From the NCBI RefSeq assembly GCF_008704715.1, contig NZ_CP023689.1, positions 8,556,001 to 8,620,000 on the forward strand: a DNA stretch of 64,000 nt. Reading direction: 5' to 3'. This DNA is from Streptomyces chartreusis (GTDB taxonomy: Bacteria > Actinomycetota > Actinomycetes > Streptomycetales > Streptomycetaceae). Of the stretch, positions 33,528 to 41,957 are shown piece by piece. Each line of letters opens with the position of its first letter. Position 1 is the stretch's first letter. Below the pieces are notes generated by a model. It was not told the DNA's origin, searched no databases, and saw nothing but the letters and a program-made list of their open reading frames with translations. The translations under genes were made by a program, and so were the position numbers.

Positions 33528-34562
33528 GTGGATGCGGCAGGCCGTCAGCGGCCCACGATGGCGGACGTCGCCCAGAAGGCCGGCGTCTCCCGGGCGCTCG
33601 TCTCGATCGTCTTCCGGGGCCTGCCCGGCGCGGGCAGCGAGACCCGGGAGCGGGTGCTGCGCGTCGCCGACGAGATCGGCTACCGACCGGACAACGCGGC
33701 CCGGCTGCTCGCCCGTGGCCGCAGCCGCACGCTCGGCGTGATGTTCATCGTCCACCAGACCTTCCACACGGACCTCATCGCGGGCATCTACCCGGAGGCC
33801 GAACGGCTCGGCTACGACGTGCTGCTCTCCGGGACCACCCTCGGCCGCGGCGAGGACAAGGCGATCGAGGCCCTGCTCAGCCACCGCTGCGAGGGCCTGA
33901 TTCTGCTCGCCCCCGACGCGGAGCCGGGCTACCTCGACGAACTCGGACACCGCGCCGCCACCGTCTCGGTCGCCCGTCGCGCACCCGGCGCCCACGTCGA
34001 CTTCGTGCACAGCGCCGAGGGCAAGGGCGTACGCCAGGCCATGGATCACCTCGTGGAGCTGGGCCACCGCCGGATCGTGCACATCGACGGCGGGCGCGGC
34101 CCCGGTTCCGCCGAGCGGCGGCGCGCCTACCGGGCCGCGATGCGCCGGCACGGGCTGGAGGCCGAGCAGCGGGTCATTCCCGGCACCCACACCGAGGAGT
34201 CGGGCATCGAGACGGGCCGCACGCTGCTGGCGGAGCGCGACCGGGGGCTGCCCCTGCCGACCGCGGTCCTCGCCGGCAACGACCGTTGCGCCATGGGCCT
34301 GTTGATGTCCCTGACGCGATCCGGCGTAGAGGTCCCGCGCGACATGTCCGTCGTCGGCTACGACGACAGCCACCTGTCCCACCTGATGCCGATCGGCCTG
34401 ACCACCGTCCGCCAGGACGCGGTCCTGCTGGCCGAACACGCCGTGCGCTTCGCCGTGGAGCGGCTGGAGGACCCGGAACTGAAGCCGCGGGAGGCCGTGC
34501 TGGACCCCAAGCTCGTCGTGCGCGGCACGAGCGGGCCGGCCCCGCAGGAGCCGGCCCGCTGA
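33528..34562 (+). CDS. LacI-family transcriptional regulator
   Basis: 344 residues from GTG 33528 (GAAGGGTGGG upstream; GTG 33516 would add four residues). N-terminal helix-turn-helix and hinge MADVAQKAGVSRALVSIVF, then ARLLARGRSRTLGVMFIVHQ; periplasmic-binding-like effector domain with HRRIVHIDGG, VLAGNDRCAMGLLMSL and MSVVGYDDSHLSHL. Divergent from the inositol-like operon. With two identical palindromes in front of both flanking leftward genes, it most likely represses both units and perhaps itself, responding to a sugar. Confidence 0.92.
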   Translation: MDAAGRQRPTMADVAQKAGVSRALVSIVFRGLPGAGSETRERVLRVADEIGYRPDNAARLLARGRSRTLGVMFIVHQTFHTDLIAGIYPEAERLGYDVLLSGTTLGRGEDKAIEALLSHRCEGLILLAPDAEPGYLDELGHRAATVSVARRAPGAHVDFVHSAEGKGVRQAMDHLVELGHRRIVHIDGGRGPGSAERRRAYRAAMRRHGLEAEQRVIPGTHTEESGIETGRTLLAERDRGLPLPTAVLAGNDRCAMGLLMSLTRSGVEVPRDMSVVGYDDSHLSHLMPIGLTTVRQDAVLLAEHAVRFAVERLEDPELKPREAVLDPKLVVRGTSGPAPQEPAR

Positions 34563-34575
34563 CGAACGGCGGCGA

Positions 34576-34608
34576 GGCCGGCCGTGCCCGTCGCGGTCAC
34601 GGCCGGCC
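34576..34608. terminator. Bidirectional terminator between convergent genes
   Basis: GGCCGGCCGTG (34576-34586) and CACGGCCGGCC (34598-34608) form a perfect 11-bp stem with an 11-nt loop, placed between the stops of the LacI gene and the sugar-binding protein gene. Confidence 0.8.
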
Positions 34609-34628
34609 CCGCCTGTCCCGGTACGCGC

Positions 34629-35633
34629 CTAGCGCGTGCCCTTCGCGGCGAACTCGGCGACCGCGTCGACGTTCTCCTTGGTGATGAAGGCGGGCCCGGT
34701 CAGCACCGGAGCGCTGCCGCCGCCGCTGAAGTTGCCGTTGGTCCGGTACAGCCACAGCGAGTCGACCGCCAAGTAGCCCTGGAGATAGGGCTGCTGGTCG
34801 ACGGCGAACTCGACCTTGCCGTCCTGGACGGCCGTCACCAGCTCCTTGTTGAGGTCGAACGTGGCGACCTCGGCCTTGCTGCCCGCGTCGGACACCGACT
34901 GCACCGCGGTCAGCGCGAAGGGCGCGCCCAGCGTCACCACCTGGTCGATGGAGGAGTCCTGCTGGAGCTTGGCGGTGATCGTCGACTTCACGGACGGCAT
35001 GTCGGTGCCGTTCACATAGAGGTTGTCCGTCCTGCCCTTGAACCCCTTCTTCAGACCGGCGCAGCGGGCCTCGAGGGCGACATGGCCCTGTTCCTGGATG
35101 ACACACAGCGCGTGCTTGGCGCCGGTCTCGCCCAGCCGCTCGCCGAAGGCCGCGCCGGCGATGTTCTCGTCCTGGCCGAAGTACTCGAGCATGCCGAGCT
35201 CCTTCCAGTCGTCCAGGCCGGCGTTGAAGCCGACGACCGGGATGCCGGCCGCGGTGGCCTTGGCGATCACGGCCTTCATCGCGCTCGGCTTGGCCGCGGT
35301 CAGGGCGATGCCGTCGACCTTCTGGTCGATGGCGTTCTGCACGAGGTTGGCCTGGTTGCCGGCGGTCGGGTCGCTGGAGTAGACGAGCTTGACGTTGTCC
35401 TTGGCGGCGGCGGCCTCGGCGCCCTTGCGGATCAGGTCCCAGAAGGTGTCACCGGGCGCCGCGTGGGTGATCATGGCCACGGTCATCCGGGGAGTGGTGG
35501 CCTTGCCCGCCGCGGTGTCGCCGGAGCCCTCCTCGGACTCCTTCCCGCCGGAGCCGCTGGAGCATCCCGCGGCGAACAGGGCGGCTGCCAGGGCGGCGGC
35601 CGTCAGGCCGACGGCTCGGTGGTGTCTGCGCAT
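34629..35633 (-). CDS. Sugar ABC transporter substrate-binding lipoprotein (orphan)
   Basis: 334 residues from ATG 35631-35633 (GAGG upstream); longer forms would run through the operator and are rejected. Signal peptide with lipobox LFAAGCSSG; ribose/inositol-type periplasmic binding fold (Peripla_BP_4): MTVAMITHAAPGDTFWDLI, NLVQNAIDQKVDGIALTAAK, GIPVVGFNAGLDDW, DQVVTLGAPFALTAVQSV and EFAVDQQPYLQGYLAVDSLW. No permease or ATPase gene is adjacent, so it must act with components elsewhere or as a sensor. Under the same operator as the inositol-like operon. Confidence 0.88.
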   Translation of the reverse strand: MRRHHRAVGLTAAALAAALFAAGCSSGSGGKESEEGSGDTAAGKATTPRMTVAMITHAAPGDTFWDLIRKGAEAAAAKDNVKLVYSSDPTAGNQANLVQNAIDQKVDGIALTAAKPSAMKAVIAKATAAGIPVVGFNAGLDDWKELGMLEYFGQDENIAGAAFGERLGETGAKHALCVIQEQGHVALEARCAGLKKGFKGRTDNLYVNGTDMPSVKSTITAKLQQDSSIDQVVTLGAPFALTAVQSVSDAGSKAEVATFDLNKELVTAVQDGKVEFAVDQQPYLQGYLAVDSLWLYRTNGNFSGGGSAPVLTGPAFITKENVDAVAEFAAKGTR

Positions 35634-35722
35634 GTCCCATGCACCTCGCTGTGCTGATCGGGGCGGGTTCTCAGGTGGGGGGAGGGTCATGGGTTCCGCC
35701 CGCCGATAAGGGTTGGAGCGCT

Positions 35723-35742
35723 CCACTAGCGCGCTCTAGTGG
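35723..35742. promoter_or_regulatory. LacI-type operator upstream of the sugar-binding protein
   Basis: CCACTAG-CGCGCT-CTAGTGG, a 20-bp site with perfect 7-bp arms, 90 bp upstream of the binding-protein start. It shares 17 consecutive bases with the site at 33411-33427. Confidence 0.85.
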
Positions 35743-35871
35743 CAGGAACTATGCGGCCGTCCGCAGGTGATGTCAATGGGTTTGTCAGGACGTATCGACA
35801 AGGCCGAGGTGGCGGGGTGCGTCGGCTCTCTCGGGCGGGGGAAATCCCGGCGGCGAGTCTCGAGGGCGACA

Positions 35872-35908
35872 CACCGCCACCCCGCCTCGACGAGACGGGG
35901 TGGCGGTG
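35872..35908 (-). terminator. Hairpin terminator after the NlpC/P60 gene
   Basis: CACCGCCACCCCG (35872-35884) pairs perfectly with CGGGGTGGCGGTG (35896-35908) around an 11-nt loop, 36 bp beyond the NlpC/P60 stop codon. The remaining ~125 bp to the operator at 35742 show no gene. Confidence 0.75.
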
Positions 35909-35943
35909 GCAGTGGCGGTGCGGTGGCCGGGGCGGCCTACGGC

Positions 35944-37509
35944 TCAGGCGGGCCGTATCGCGCTGTGGATCGCGGCCTCTCCGGCGTACTGGATCGACTC
36001 CTCGCGTACGAGTACTCCGGGTCCCGGGGCGTGGATCATCATGCCGTTCCCGGAGTAGATCCCGACGTGCCCGGCGTGGAAGAGGACCAGGTCGCCGAGT
36101 TCGAGCCGGGTCAGGTCGACACCCTGCCCCGCCGTCGCCTGCTCCGGGGCCGTGCGCGGGAGCGTGATGCCGGCGGCCCTCCAGGCGGCCTGGGTGAGAC
36201 CCGGACCGTCGAACGCCTCGGGGCCGGTCGTGCCCCAGACACAGGGCTTGCCCACCTGGGCGCGGGCGAACTCCAGGGCCCGGATGGCGCGGGTGTCGTG
36301 CGATGCCGTCGATGTGAGGGGGGTGGTGGCGGTCGTCGCCGTGACGTCCGCCGGAGCGGGCGGTGGCGTGACCGTGAGGGTGCCGAGATACGGGTCCCTG
36401 ATGGTGTCCGGGCCAGCGGTCTGCGGCGCGGCCGTGGTGACGGTGCCGAGGTACGGGTCCGTGACGGTGGCCGGTGTCGCGGCCGTGGTCAGGGTGCCGA
36501 GATAGGGGTCCGTGATGGTGGTCGTCAGGGGGTCGGTCGTCTGGGCTGCCAGTGCGGTCGCCGGCTGGGCCGTGGCGCCGGGCGGGACGGTGGTGAGGTC
36601 GGCGGCCGACTGCGCTTGCAGGGCCTGCCAGCGGTCGTCCGCGGAGGGCTGGGCCTGCGTGTTGCCCCACGTGTCGGAGGGCAGCGCCGCGATCGCCGCC
36701 GGGGCCGCGCTCTGTCCCGTGGTGTACCCGGACAGCAGCTCGCGGGCCCGGTCGAGCTTGCGCCGGTTCTGCTCCTTGGTCGTCCGCAGCGAGTCCCGCG
36801 TCTGCGGATCGGCCGCGGAGTCGACGCCCGGGACGGCTGCGGAGGCCGAGCCGGTCCCCGCCGGCAGGGCGAGGGCGGCCGGCATGACCTGGGTGGCCTG
36901 GAGATCCGCCGGAGTCGAGGGCACGGCCGGCAGAGCGGCGACGGGACCGGCGGTCAGCTCGGCGAGCGGAGCCGCCCCGGTGCCGCGACCGGACGTCAAC
37001 TCCCTGGCCGGCGCGGCCGGCAGGGCCAGCGGTGCTCGACCTGTCGACTCACGTGCCGGGGAGAGGTCCTGCATCGCACGCGCGAGCCTGCGTTCGACGG
37101 GACGGTCCGGCGTCCGGTCGCGGGGCAGGGCGGCCGGCACGGTCGGACCGAGCCTTGCGCGCGCCATGTCGAACCACTGCCGGCTGACGTTGTCGAGCGC
37201 GGGGTCGCTGCGATTGCCCTCGCTCGCCCGGATCCCGCCGTTCCCCGGCCCGGGGCCCCGCTTGCGCGGCCCGGTCGACGCGGCGCGGGTGGCGTTGAAG
37301 GTTCCCGAGTCGGACTCGGCCCGGTCGTACAGGGAGGTGATCCGGCGGCTGACTTCCTCACGGCTGGGTGCCTCGTCCGAGGACGAGGGAGCGGCGCCCG
37401 CCGTCTGGCCGAGCAGCGCCACCGAGGTGAGGGCCGCCGACGCGAGTGCGGAGTTGCGCATGCCGGGCAGGCTGAGAGCCCCCGGCCGCGCGGTGCCTTC
37501 CGGCGCCAT
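35944..37509 (-). CDS. Secreted NlpC/P60-domain protein lacking the catalytic cysteine
   Basis: 521 residues, ATG 37507-37509, with GGAAGGAG nine bases upstream. Signal peptide ALASAALTSVALLGQTAGA; then a long Ala/Pro/Thr-rich region containing three DPYLGT repeats (minus-strand codons in 36374-36520); C-terminal NlpC/P60 domain from about residue 400 (ALEFARAQVGKPCVWGTTGP). Where active enzymes read FDCSGLTQ, this protein reads FDGPGLTQ, so the nucleophilic Cys is Gly; the His motif HAGHVGIYSGNGMMIHAPGP is kept. It should therefore bind but not cut peptidoglycan stem peptides, or have another role. Preceded by a c-di-AMP riboswitch, as are many Streptomyces wall hydrolases. Confidence 0.9.
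   Translation of the reverse strand: MAPEGTARPGALSLPGMRNSALASAALTSVALLGQTAGAAPSSSDEAPSREEVSRRITSLYDRAESDSGTFNATRAASTGPRKRGPGPGNGGIRASEGNRSDPALDNVSRQWFDMARARLGPTVPAALPRDRTPDRPVERRLARAMQDLSPARESTGRAPLALPAAPARELTSGRGTGAAPLAELTAGPVAALPAVPSTPADLQATQVMPAALALPAGTGSASAAVPGVDSAADPQTRDSLRTTKEQNRRKLDRARELLSGYTTGQSAAPAAIAALPSDTWGNTQAQPSADDRWQALQAQSAADLTTVPPGATAQPATALAAQTTDPLTTTITDPYLGTLTTAATPATVTDPYLGTVTTAAPQTAGPDTIRDPYLGTLTVTPPPAPADVTATTATTPLTSTASHDTRAIRALEFARAQVGKPCVWGTTGPEAFDGPGLTQAAWRAAGITLPRTAPEQATAGQGVDLTRLELGDLVLFHAGHVGIYSGNGMMIHAPGPGVLVREESIQYAGEAAIHSAIRPA
36374..36520 (-). repeat. Three coding repeats for DPYLGT units in the NlpC/P60 protein
   Basis: Near-identical 33-bp blocks at 36374-36406, 36437-36469 and 36488-36520 each encode a TDPYLGTLT-like unit. 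Start-to-start spacing is 63 and 51 bp. They make the linker before the catalytic-like domain periodic. Confidence 0.7.
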
Positions 37510-37530
37510 GGGCGACGTACTCCTTCCGTA

Positions 37531-37685
37531 CTCCGCCTACCGAGTTAGCTGACGGGTTCGGGCGGTCGGTCCGGAAGGTGTGCCCTACGGCCTGTGCCCC
37601 GAAGGGCAGTCGGCCGATTCACCCCAAGTTCGGTTGGGTCCCCGGCTCCGGTGAACCTCTTTGAGCGCACCGGACTCGGCGGAGG
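37531..37685 (-). ncRNA. c-di-AMP riboswitch (ydaO/yuaA type)
   Basis: On the minus strand the leader reads CTCAAAGAGGTTCACCGGAG, GCCGGGGACCC, TTGGGGTGAATCGGCCGAC, GCCGTAGGGCA, CACCTTCCGGACCGACC and finally CGAACCCGTCAGCTAACTCG then GTAGGCGGAG. These are the conserved blocks of ydaO elements in order. The outer P1 helix is visible: CCTCCGCCGAG (37685-37675) pairs with CTCGG/GGCGGAG at 37544-37531. It ends about 20 nt before the NlpC/P60 ATG, so ligand binding would act on transcription or translation of that gene. The 37690-37833 remainder of the gap holds an A/T-richer promoter-like stretch and no gene. Confidence 0.92.
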
Positions 37686-37833
37686 CCGCGCGTCCCGGCG
37701 GGGTTCGCCGGAGGTCGTCGTGCGGCCTGATCCGTAACCTAGCCAACTTGTGCGCCTCCCGTGAAGGTTGAGGCGTTAAATGTCCGATACGTATTTGTGA
37801 CCTGCGACGCTTATGAGGGAGCGGCGGCCCGGT

Positions 37834-38892
37834 TCACTTCGCGGTGCGTCGGCGCCGCCACGCTTCGTAGTGATCCAGCACCGTCTGCTCGATCGGGCGG
37901 TAGGTGATGCCCAGTTCGTTCACGCTGCGGCTGTTGTCGACGCGGAACCGGATGCCGAGGTGTTTTCGGATGTAATCCTGCGTCAGGCCGAAGGCGGGGC
38001 CGAGGATCCGTACCGGCCAGTGCGGGAGCGCGGTGCGCGGCAGCCGGACGTCGCGGGGGTGGCGGGTCCGCAGGATGCGGGACATCTCGTGGAACGACGT
38101 CATGGTCTCGGCGGCGACGATGTAGCGGCCCTCGGCGTCCGGGTTCTCGGCGGCCGCGATGTGCGCGTCGGCCACGTCACGCACGTCCGCCGTGGTGAAG
38201 CTGAAGTCCGGGGCGCCGTAGAAGAAGTAGCCCTGGAACAGCTCCTGGAGCAGGAACAGGCTGCCCGACTCGGAAGCCGGTGTCAGGGAAGGGCCCAGGA
38301 TCAGGCCGGGGTTGACCGACACCAGGCGCCAGCGGGCCTGGGCCGACTCCGCGTCCCGGGCGGCGCGCTCCGCGAGCGTCTTGGCGTAGTGGTACGGGTT
38401 GTTCTCCACCGTGCTGGTGGTGTTGAAGTACCGCTCCGAGAGAACCCCGTCGTCCATCTTCAGGACGTCCGCGTAGTCGCCGAAGATCGTGCCCACGGTG
38501 GAGGTGAGCACGAGCCGCTCGACCGTGGGCGTCCGCTCGACGGCCGCCAGCACATTGCGGGTGCCGAGCAGGGCCGGATCCACCATCTCCCGGCGGCCGT
38601 CCTTGATCTTCTCCGGCATGCGGAACGGCGACGCCACATGGAACACCGTCCGGCAGCCGGTCATCGCCTCGTCGAAGGCGCCCTCGGTCAGCAGGTCCGC
38701 CTCGAACAGGGACAGCCGGCCGGGGTGCGCGTCCTGCATCTCACGCAGCGGCCGCACCTTGGTCGTCGCGGCCGTGCTGCGCACGGTGGCGTGGACGCTG
38801 TGGCCGCGCTCCAGGAGCCGGTGCACCAGATGACTGCCGACGAACCCGCTGCCGCCGGTCACCAACACGGCTGCCGAACCGTCCGAGCCCAC
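37834..38892 (-). CDS. NAD(P)-dependent epimerase/reductase (extended SDR)
   Basis: 352 residues from GTG 38890-38892 (GAGGGGTGAGGG just upstream; GTG 38907 is an alternative). Extended SDR: VLVTGGSGFVGSHLVHRLLE (GxxGxxG), FHVASPF, LTSTVGTIFGDY, and the active-site YxxxK as YHYAKTLAE. Closest in pattern to dihydroflavonol-4-reductase/3-beta-HSD-like reductases. Ends with an RRRR-containing tail. Substrate unknown; no functional link with the injection system gene set that follows on the other strand. Confidence 0.87.
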   Translation of the reverse strand: MGSDGSAAVLVTGGSGFVGSHLVHRLLERGHSVHATVRSTAATTKVRPLREMQDAHPGRLSLFEADLLTEGAFDEAMTGCRTVFHVASPFRMPEKIKDGRREMVDPALLGTRNVLAAVERTPTVERLVLTSTVGTIFGDYADVLKMDDGVLSERYFNTTSTVENNPYHYAKTLAERAARDAESAQARWRLVSVNPGLILGPSLTPASESGSLFLLQELFQGYFFYGAPDFSFTTADVRDVADAHIAAAENPDAEGRYIVAAETMTSFHEMSRILRTRHPRDVRLPRTALPHWPVRILGPAFGLTQDYIRKHLGIRFRVDNSRSVNELGITYRPIEQTVLDHYEAWRRRRTAK

Positions 38893-38907
38893 GCCCTCAC
38901 CCCTCAC

Positions 38908-39513
38908 GTCCCGCGGTCGGGGGTCACCTTATGGCGCCCCGTCGCCGGCGCGGCAGACACGGTGCGTACCCGGTTGGGTGCGGTAAGGGGCGGTCCCCGG
39001 AGGCGAGGTTGACGGGCGGGATCGGGTCACCCCCGGAAAACCGGCCAAGGAGAGTTGTGTGCGACTCGGGGAGGTCGTACGTACGTGCGACCAGCCGAAC
39101 GGCGGGAGCGAGGGGCTTCCGACGTGCGTCGGACCCCGGCGGGCGTTCCGTCGCGGGACCCGCTGTGCGGGATCTGTGAACCACCTGGCCGGGGCGCGCA
39201 GGCATGGTGTGCGGATGCCGCGAGGGCGCCTTCACCAAACCCCCTCCTGTGGTGGCCGGAAGGTGCCTTGTTCCGTCAACTTCGCACGCATCAAGGTGGA
39301 TTGAGCACTTGAGCATCAGGAGTCACAAGCGCATTGCTTGGCCCGGACGGCCGACAAGTCCGGGGTCTGACGGGGGAACTGATGCGGTGTGCGCAGCCGT
39401 CGCCGTCGACCCGCGGGGGCCGATCGCGCACCCGTCCGGACTACTCCCTCTGCCACCTCTTGGTGCCTTCGTCCCGGTGCCCGAGACAGGGATAAGAAGG
39501 AGGGGGAATGCCG
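38908..39513. other. 606-bp non-coding gap between epimerase and injection-system operon
   Basis: Divergent promoter region. Short open frames exist on both strands but have no ribosome-binding sites and Arg-rich compositions. An A/T-richer patch at 39260-39340 with TTGAGC (39301) and a CCGGAC/GTCCGG inverted repeat (39343-39363) are the only marked features. The operon promoter probably lies between 39250 and 39480, but I cannot place it. Confidence 0.5.
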
Positions 39514-41373
39514 ATGAGCGCGGTGAGCGCAGCCAGGCCGACGTATCCCGGCGTCTACGTCGAAGAGCTTCCCAGCAGCACCCGTACGATCTCGACCCTG
39601 ACCACGTCCGTGACCGCCTTTGTGGGTCACACCCGACGAGGTCCGCTCAACGAGCCGGTACGCGTCACCAGCTTCACGGAGTTCGAGCGCCGCTTCGGCG
39701 GCCTCAGTGCCCAGAGCGCCGTCGGCTACGCGGTCCACCAGTTCTTCGGCAACGGCGGCACCGTGGCGGTGATCGTCCGTGTCGCCAAGGCGGGCAGCGG
39801 CAAGGCCGCCTGCGTCACCCTCAAGTCCACCGAGGGCCACAGCGAGGGCCCGGTCCTCGAAGTGCACGCCAAGGAGCCCGGCGTCTGGGGCAACGGCCTG
39901 CGCGTCGCCGTCGACCACGACACCCCGTGCCCCGACGAAACCTTCAACCTGAGGGTCTACGACGCCAAGGGCGACGCCCGCGAGAGCTTCACCGGCCTGT
40001 CCATGGACACCGGCCACGGCCGCTACGCGCAGACCGTGATCAACGCCGGCTCCAGGCTGATCCGCGTCGAGGTCGTCGGCGAGGGCCGCCCCGACCCGTC
40101 CGGCACCGTCTCCAAGCCCTTCGGCGACGAACTCCCGAACCTCGCCGTCGACCTGACGGTCAAGATCGGCGAGGTGGAGCGCGAGTTCACGCTCTACGAC
40201 CCCGACTGCGACGGCGAAGCCCCGTGCAGCGTGGCCGAGTTGGCGCTGCTCCTCGAGCGCAAGCTGCGCGCCCTGCCCGACGCGCCCGGCAAGCACGCCT
40301 TCGCCGGCGCCGAGGTCACCGCCTTCGGCCGCCGTATCCAGGTCGTCGCCGGCTCCACCGACCCCGAGGACGTCGTCCGCTTCCTCGGCGAGTGCGCCAA
40401 CGACCTCGGTCTGGAGGCCTCCGTCAACCCGCCGGTCTTCCCGCTGGAGGGCGGCGAGGACGGCGAGGCACCGGGACCGCGCGACCTCATCGGCTCCGAG
40501 GGCGACAAGACCGGCATCCAGGCGCTGCGCGGCGTCGCCGACGTCAACCTGCTGGCGCTGCCCGAGCTCGCGGCGTACGAGAAGACCGAGGACGCCCTCA
40601 CCGTCATCTCGGCCGCCCAGCGGCTGTGCGCCGAGCGCCGGATCTTCCTGCTCGTCGACGCGCCCAGCACCTGGGTCAGCGTCGACACCGCACGCGCCGG
40701 GCTCGCCGCCTTCGACGCCGTGCGCGGCAACCACGCGGGCCTGTACTTCCCGCACCTCCAGCTCACCGACCCGCTCACGGGCAGGCTGCGGTCCTTCCCG
40801 CCGTCCGGCGCGGTCGCCGGCGTCATCGCCAGGACCGACTCCGAGCGCGGCGTGTGGAAGGCCCCGGCCGGCACCGAGGCGCGGCTCGCGGGCGTGCACT
40901 CGCTGACCGTCAACCTGACCGACCGCGAGACCGGACTGCTCAACCCGCTCGGCGTCAACTGCCTGCGGACCTTCCCGGTCAACGGCCCGGTCGTGTGGGG
41001 CGCGCGCACCCTGGAGGGTTCGGACGCCCTCGACAGCGAGTGGAAGTACGTGCCGGTGCGCAGGCTCGCACTGCACGTCGAGGAGAGCCTCCAGCGCGGC
41101 CTCCAGTGGGTCGTGTTCGAGCCCAACGACGAGAACCTGTGGCAGCAGATCCGGCTCGCCGCCTCCTCGTACCTGCACACCCTCTTCCGTCAGGGCGCCT
41201 TCAAGGGCGGCACCCCGCGTGAGGCGTACTTCGTCAAGTGCGACGGCGACACGACGACCGCCGAGGACATCGAGAACGGCATCGTCAACGTCCTCGTCGG
41301 CATCGCACCGGTCCGGCCGGCGGAGTTCGTGATCGTCAAAATCCAGCAGACGTCCGGGCAGTTCGCGCTCTAG
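39514..41373 (+). CDS. Contractile injection system sheath protein
   Basis: 619 residues; ATG 39514 preferred because AAGGAGGGGG then has normal spacing (ATG 39508 adds two residues). N-terminus AARPTYPGVYVEELPSSTRT and TSVTAFVGHTRRGPLNEPV are typical of phage-tail sheath/VipB-Afp2 family proteins, and the C-terminal domain has RTFPVNGPVVWGARTL, KYVPVRRLALHVEESLQRGL, and WVVFEPNDENLWQQIR. It polymerises around the tube and contracts on firing. It is the only sheath gene seen, first gene of the operon. Confidence 0.97.
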   Translation: MSAVSAARPTYPGVYVEELPSSTRTISTLTTSVTAFVGHTRRGPLNEPVRVTSFTEFERRFGGLSAQSAVGYAVHQFFGNGGTVAVIVRVAKAGSGKAACVTLKSTEGHSEGPVLEVHAKEPGVWGNGLRVAVDHDTPCPDETFNLRVYDAKGDARESFTGLSMDTGHGRYAQTVINAGSRLIRVEVVGEGRPDPSGTVSKPFGDELPNLAVDLTVKIGEVEREFTLYDPDCDGEAPCSVAELALLLERKLRALPDAPGKHAFAGAEVTAFGRRIQVVAGSTDPEDVVRFLGECANDLGLEASVNPPVFPLEGGEDGEAPGPRDLIGSEGDKTGIQALRGVADVNLLALPELAAYEKTEDALTVISAAQRLCAERRIFLLVDAPSTWVSVDTARAGLAAFDAVRGNHAGLYFPHLQLTDPLTGRLRSFPPSGAVAGVIARTDSERGVWKAPAGTEARLAGVHSLTVNLTDRETGLLNPLGVNCLRTFPVNGPVVWGARTLEGSDALDSEWKYVPVRRLALHVEESLQRGLQWVVFEPNDENLWQQIRLAASSYLHTLFRQGAFKGGTPREAYFVKCDGDTTTAEDIENGIVNVLVGIAPVRPAEFVIVKIQQTSGQFAL

Positions 41374-41406
41374 GCGCGGGGAATCGTGGAGAACTGAAGG
41401 AATCCG

Positions 41407-41931
41407 ATGGCTGAGTTCACGGTCAACGCGCATCGCTTCGACCCCTACAAGAACTTCAAGTTCCTGGTCCTGTGGGACGGTCGCACGGTCGCCGGCATCA
41501 GCAAGATCAGTCCGCTGAAGCGGACGACGGAAGTCGTCAAGCACCGGCACGGAGGCGACCCGTCGTCCCCGCGCAAGTCGCCGGGCCGCTCCGAGTTCGA
41601 GGGCATCACCCTGGAGCGCGGCGTCACCCACGACCCCGAGTTCGACCGCTGGGCCAACAAGGTCTGGCAGGTCGGCGCGGGCCTCGGCTCCGAGGTGTCC
41701 CTCGCGGACTTCCGCAAGGACATCGTCATCCAGGTCCTCAACGAGGCCGGCCAGGTCGCCGTCTCGCACAAGCTGTACCGGACCTGGCCGAGCGAGTACC
41801 AGGTCCTCGGCGAGCTGGACGCCAACGCCAACGCGGTGGCCATCCAGTCGCTGAAGCTCGAGTGCGAGGGCTGGGAGCGGGACTACGAGGTGCCCGAGCC
41901 CGAGGAGCCGTCGTTCCTCAACCCCGCTTGA
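41407..41931 (+). CDS. Contractile injection system inner tube protein (gp19/Afp1-like)
   Basis: 174 residues. T4 gp19-like tube fold: FDPYKNFKFLVLWDGRTVAG, SPLKRTTEVVKHRHGGDPSS, ITLERGVTHDPEFDRWANKV and a final LKLECEGWERDYE. It forms the hexameric rings of the inner tube that carries cargo. GAAGGAA upstream; 33 bp after the sheath gene. Confidence 0.95.
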   Translation: MAEFTVNAHRFDPYKNFKFLVLWDGRTVAGISKISPLKRTTEVVKHRHGGDPSSPRKSPGRSEFEGITLERGVTHDPEFDRWANKVWQVGAGLGSEVSLADFRKDIVIQVLNEAGQVAVSHKLYRTWPSEYQVLGELDANANAVAIQSLKLECEGWERDYEVPEPEEPSFLNPA

Positions 41932-41957
41932 CCGGCGGGTAGTCGAGGGGGGACGAG

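Noticed and set aside
39204..39513. Upstream open frame before the sheath gene considered as a small gene
   Set aside because: No ribosome-binding site, Arg-rich composition, and it runs into the sheath gene in another frame.
39316..41769. Long open frame on the minus strand opposite the sheath and tube genes
   Set aside because: Composition is a typical antisense shadow of GC-rich coding DNA, no start signal, and the plus-strand proteins are clear family members.
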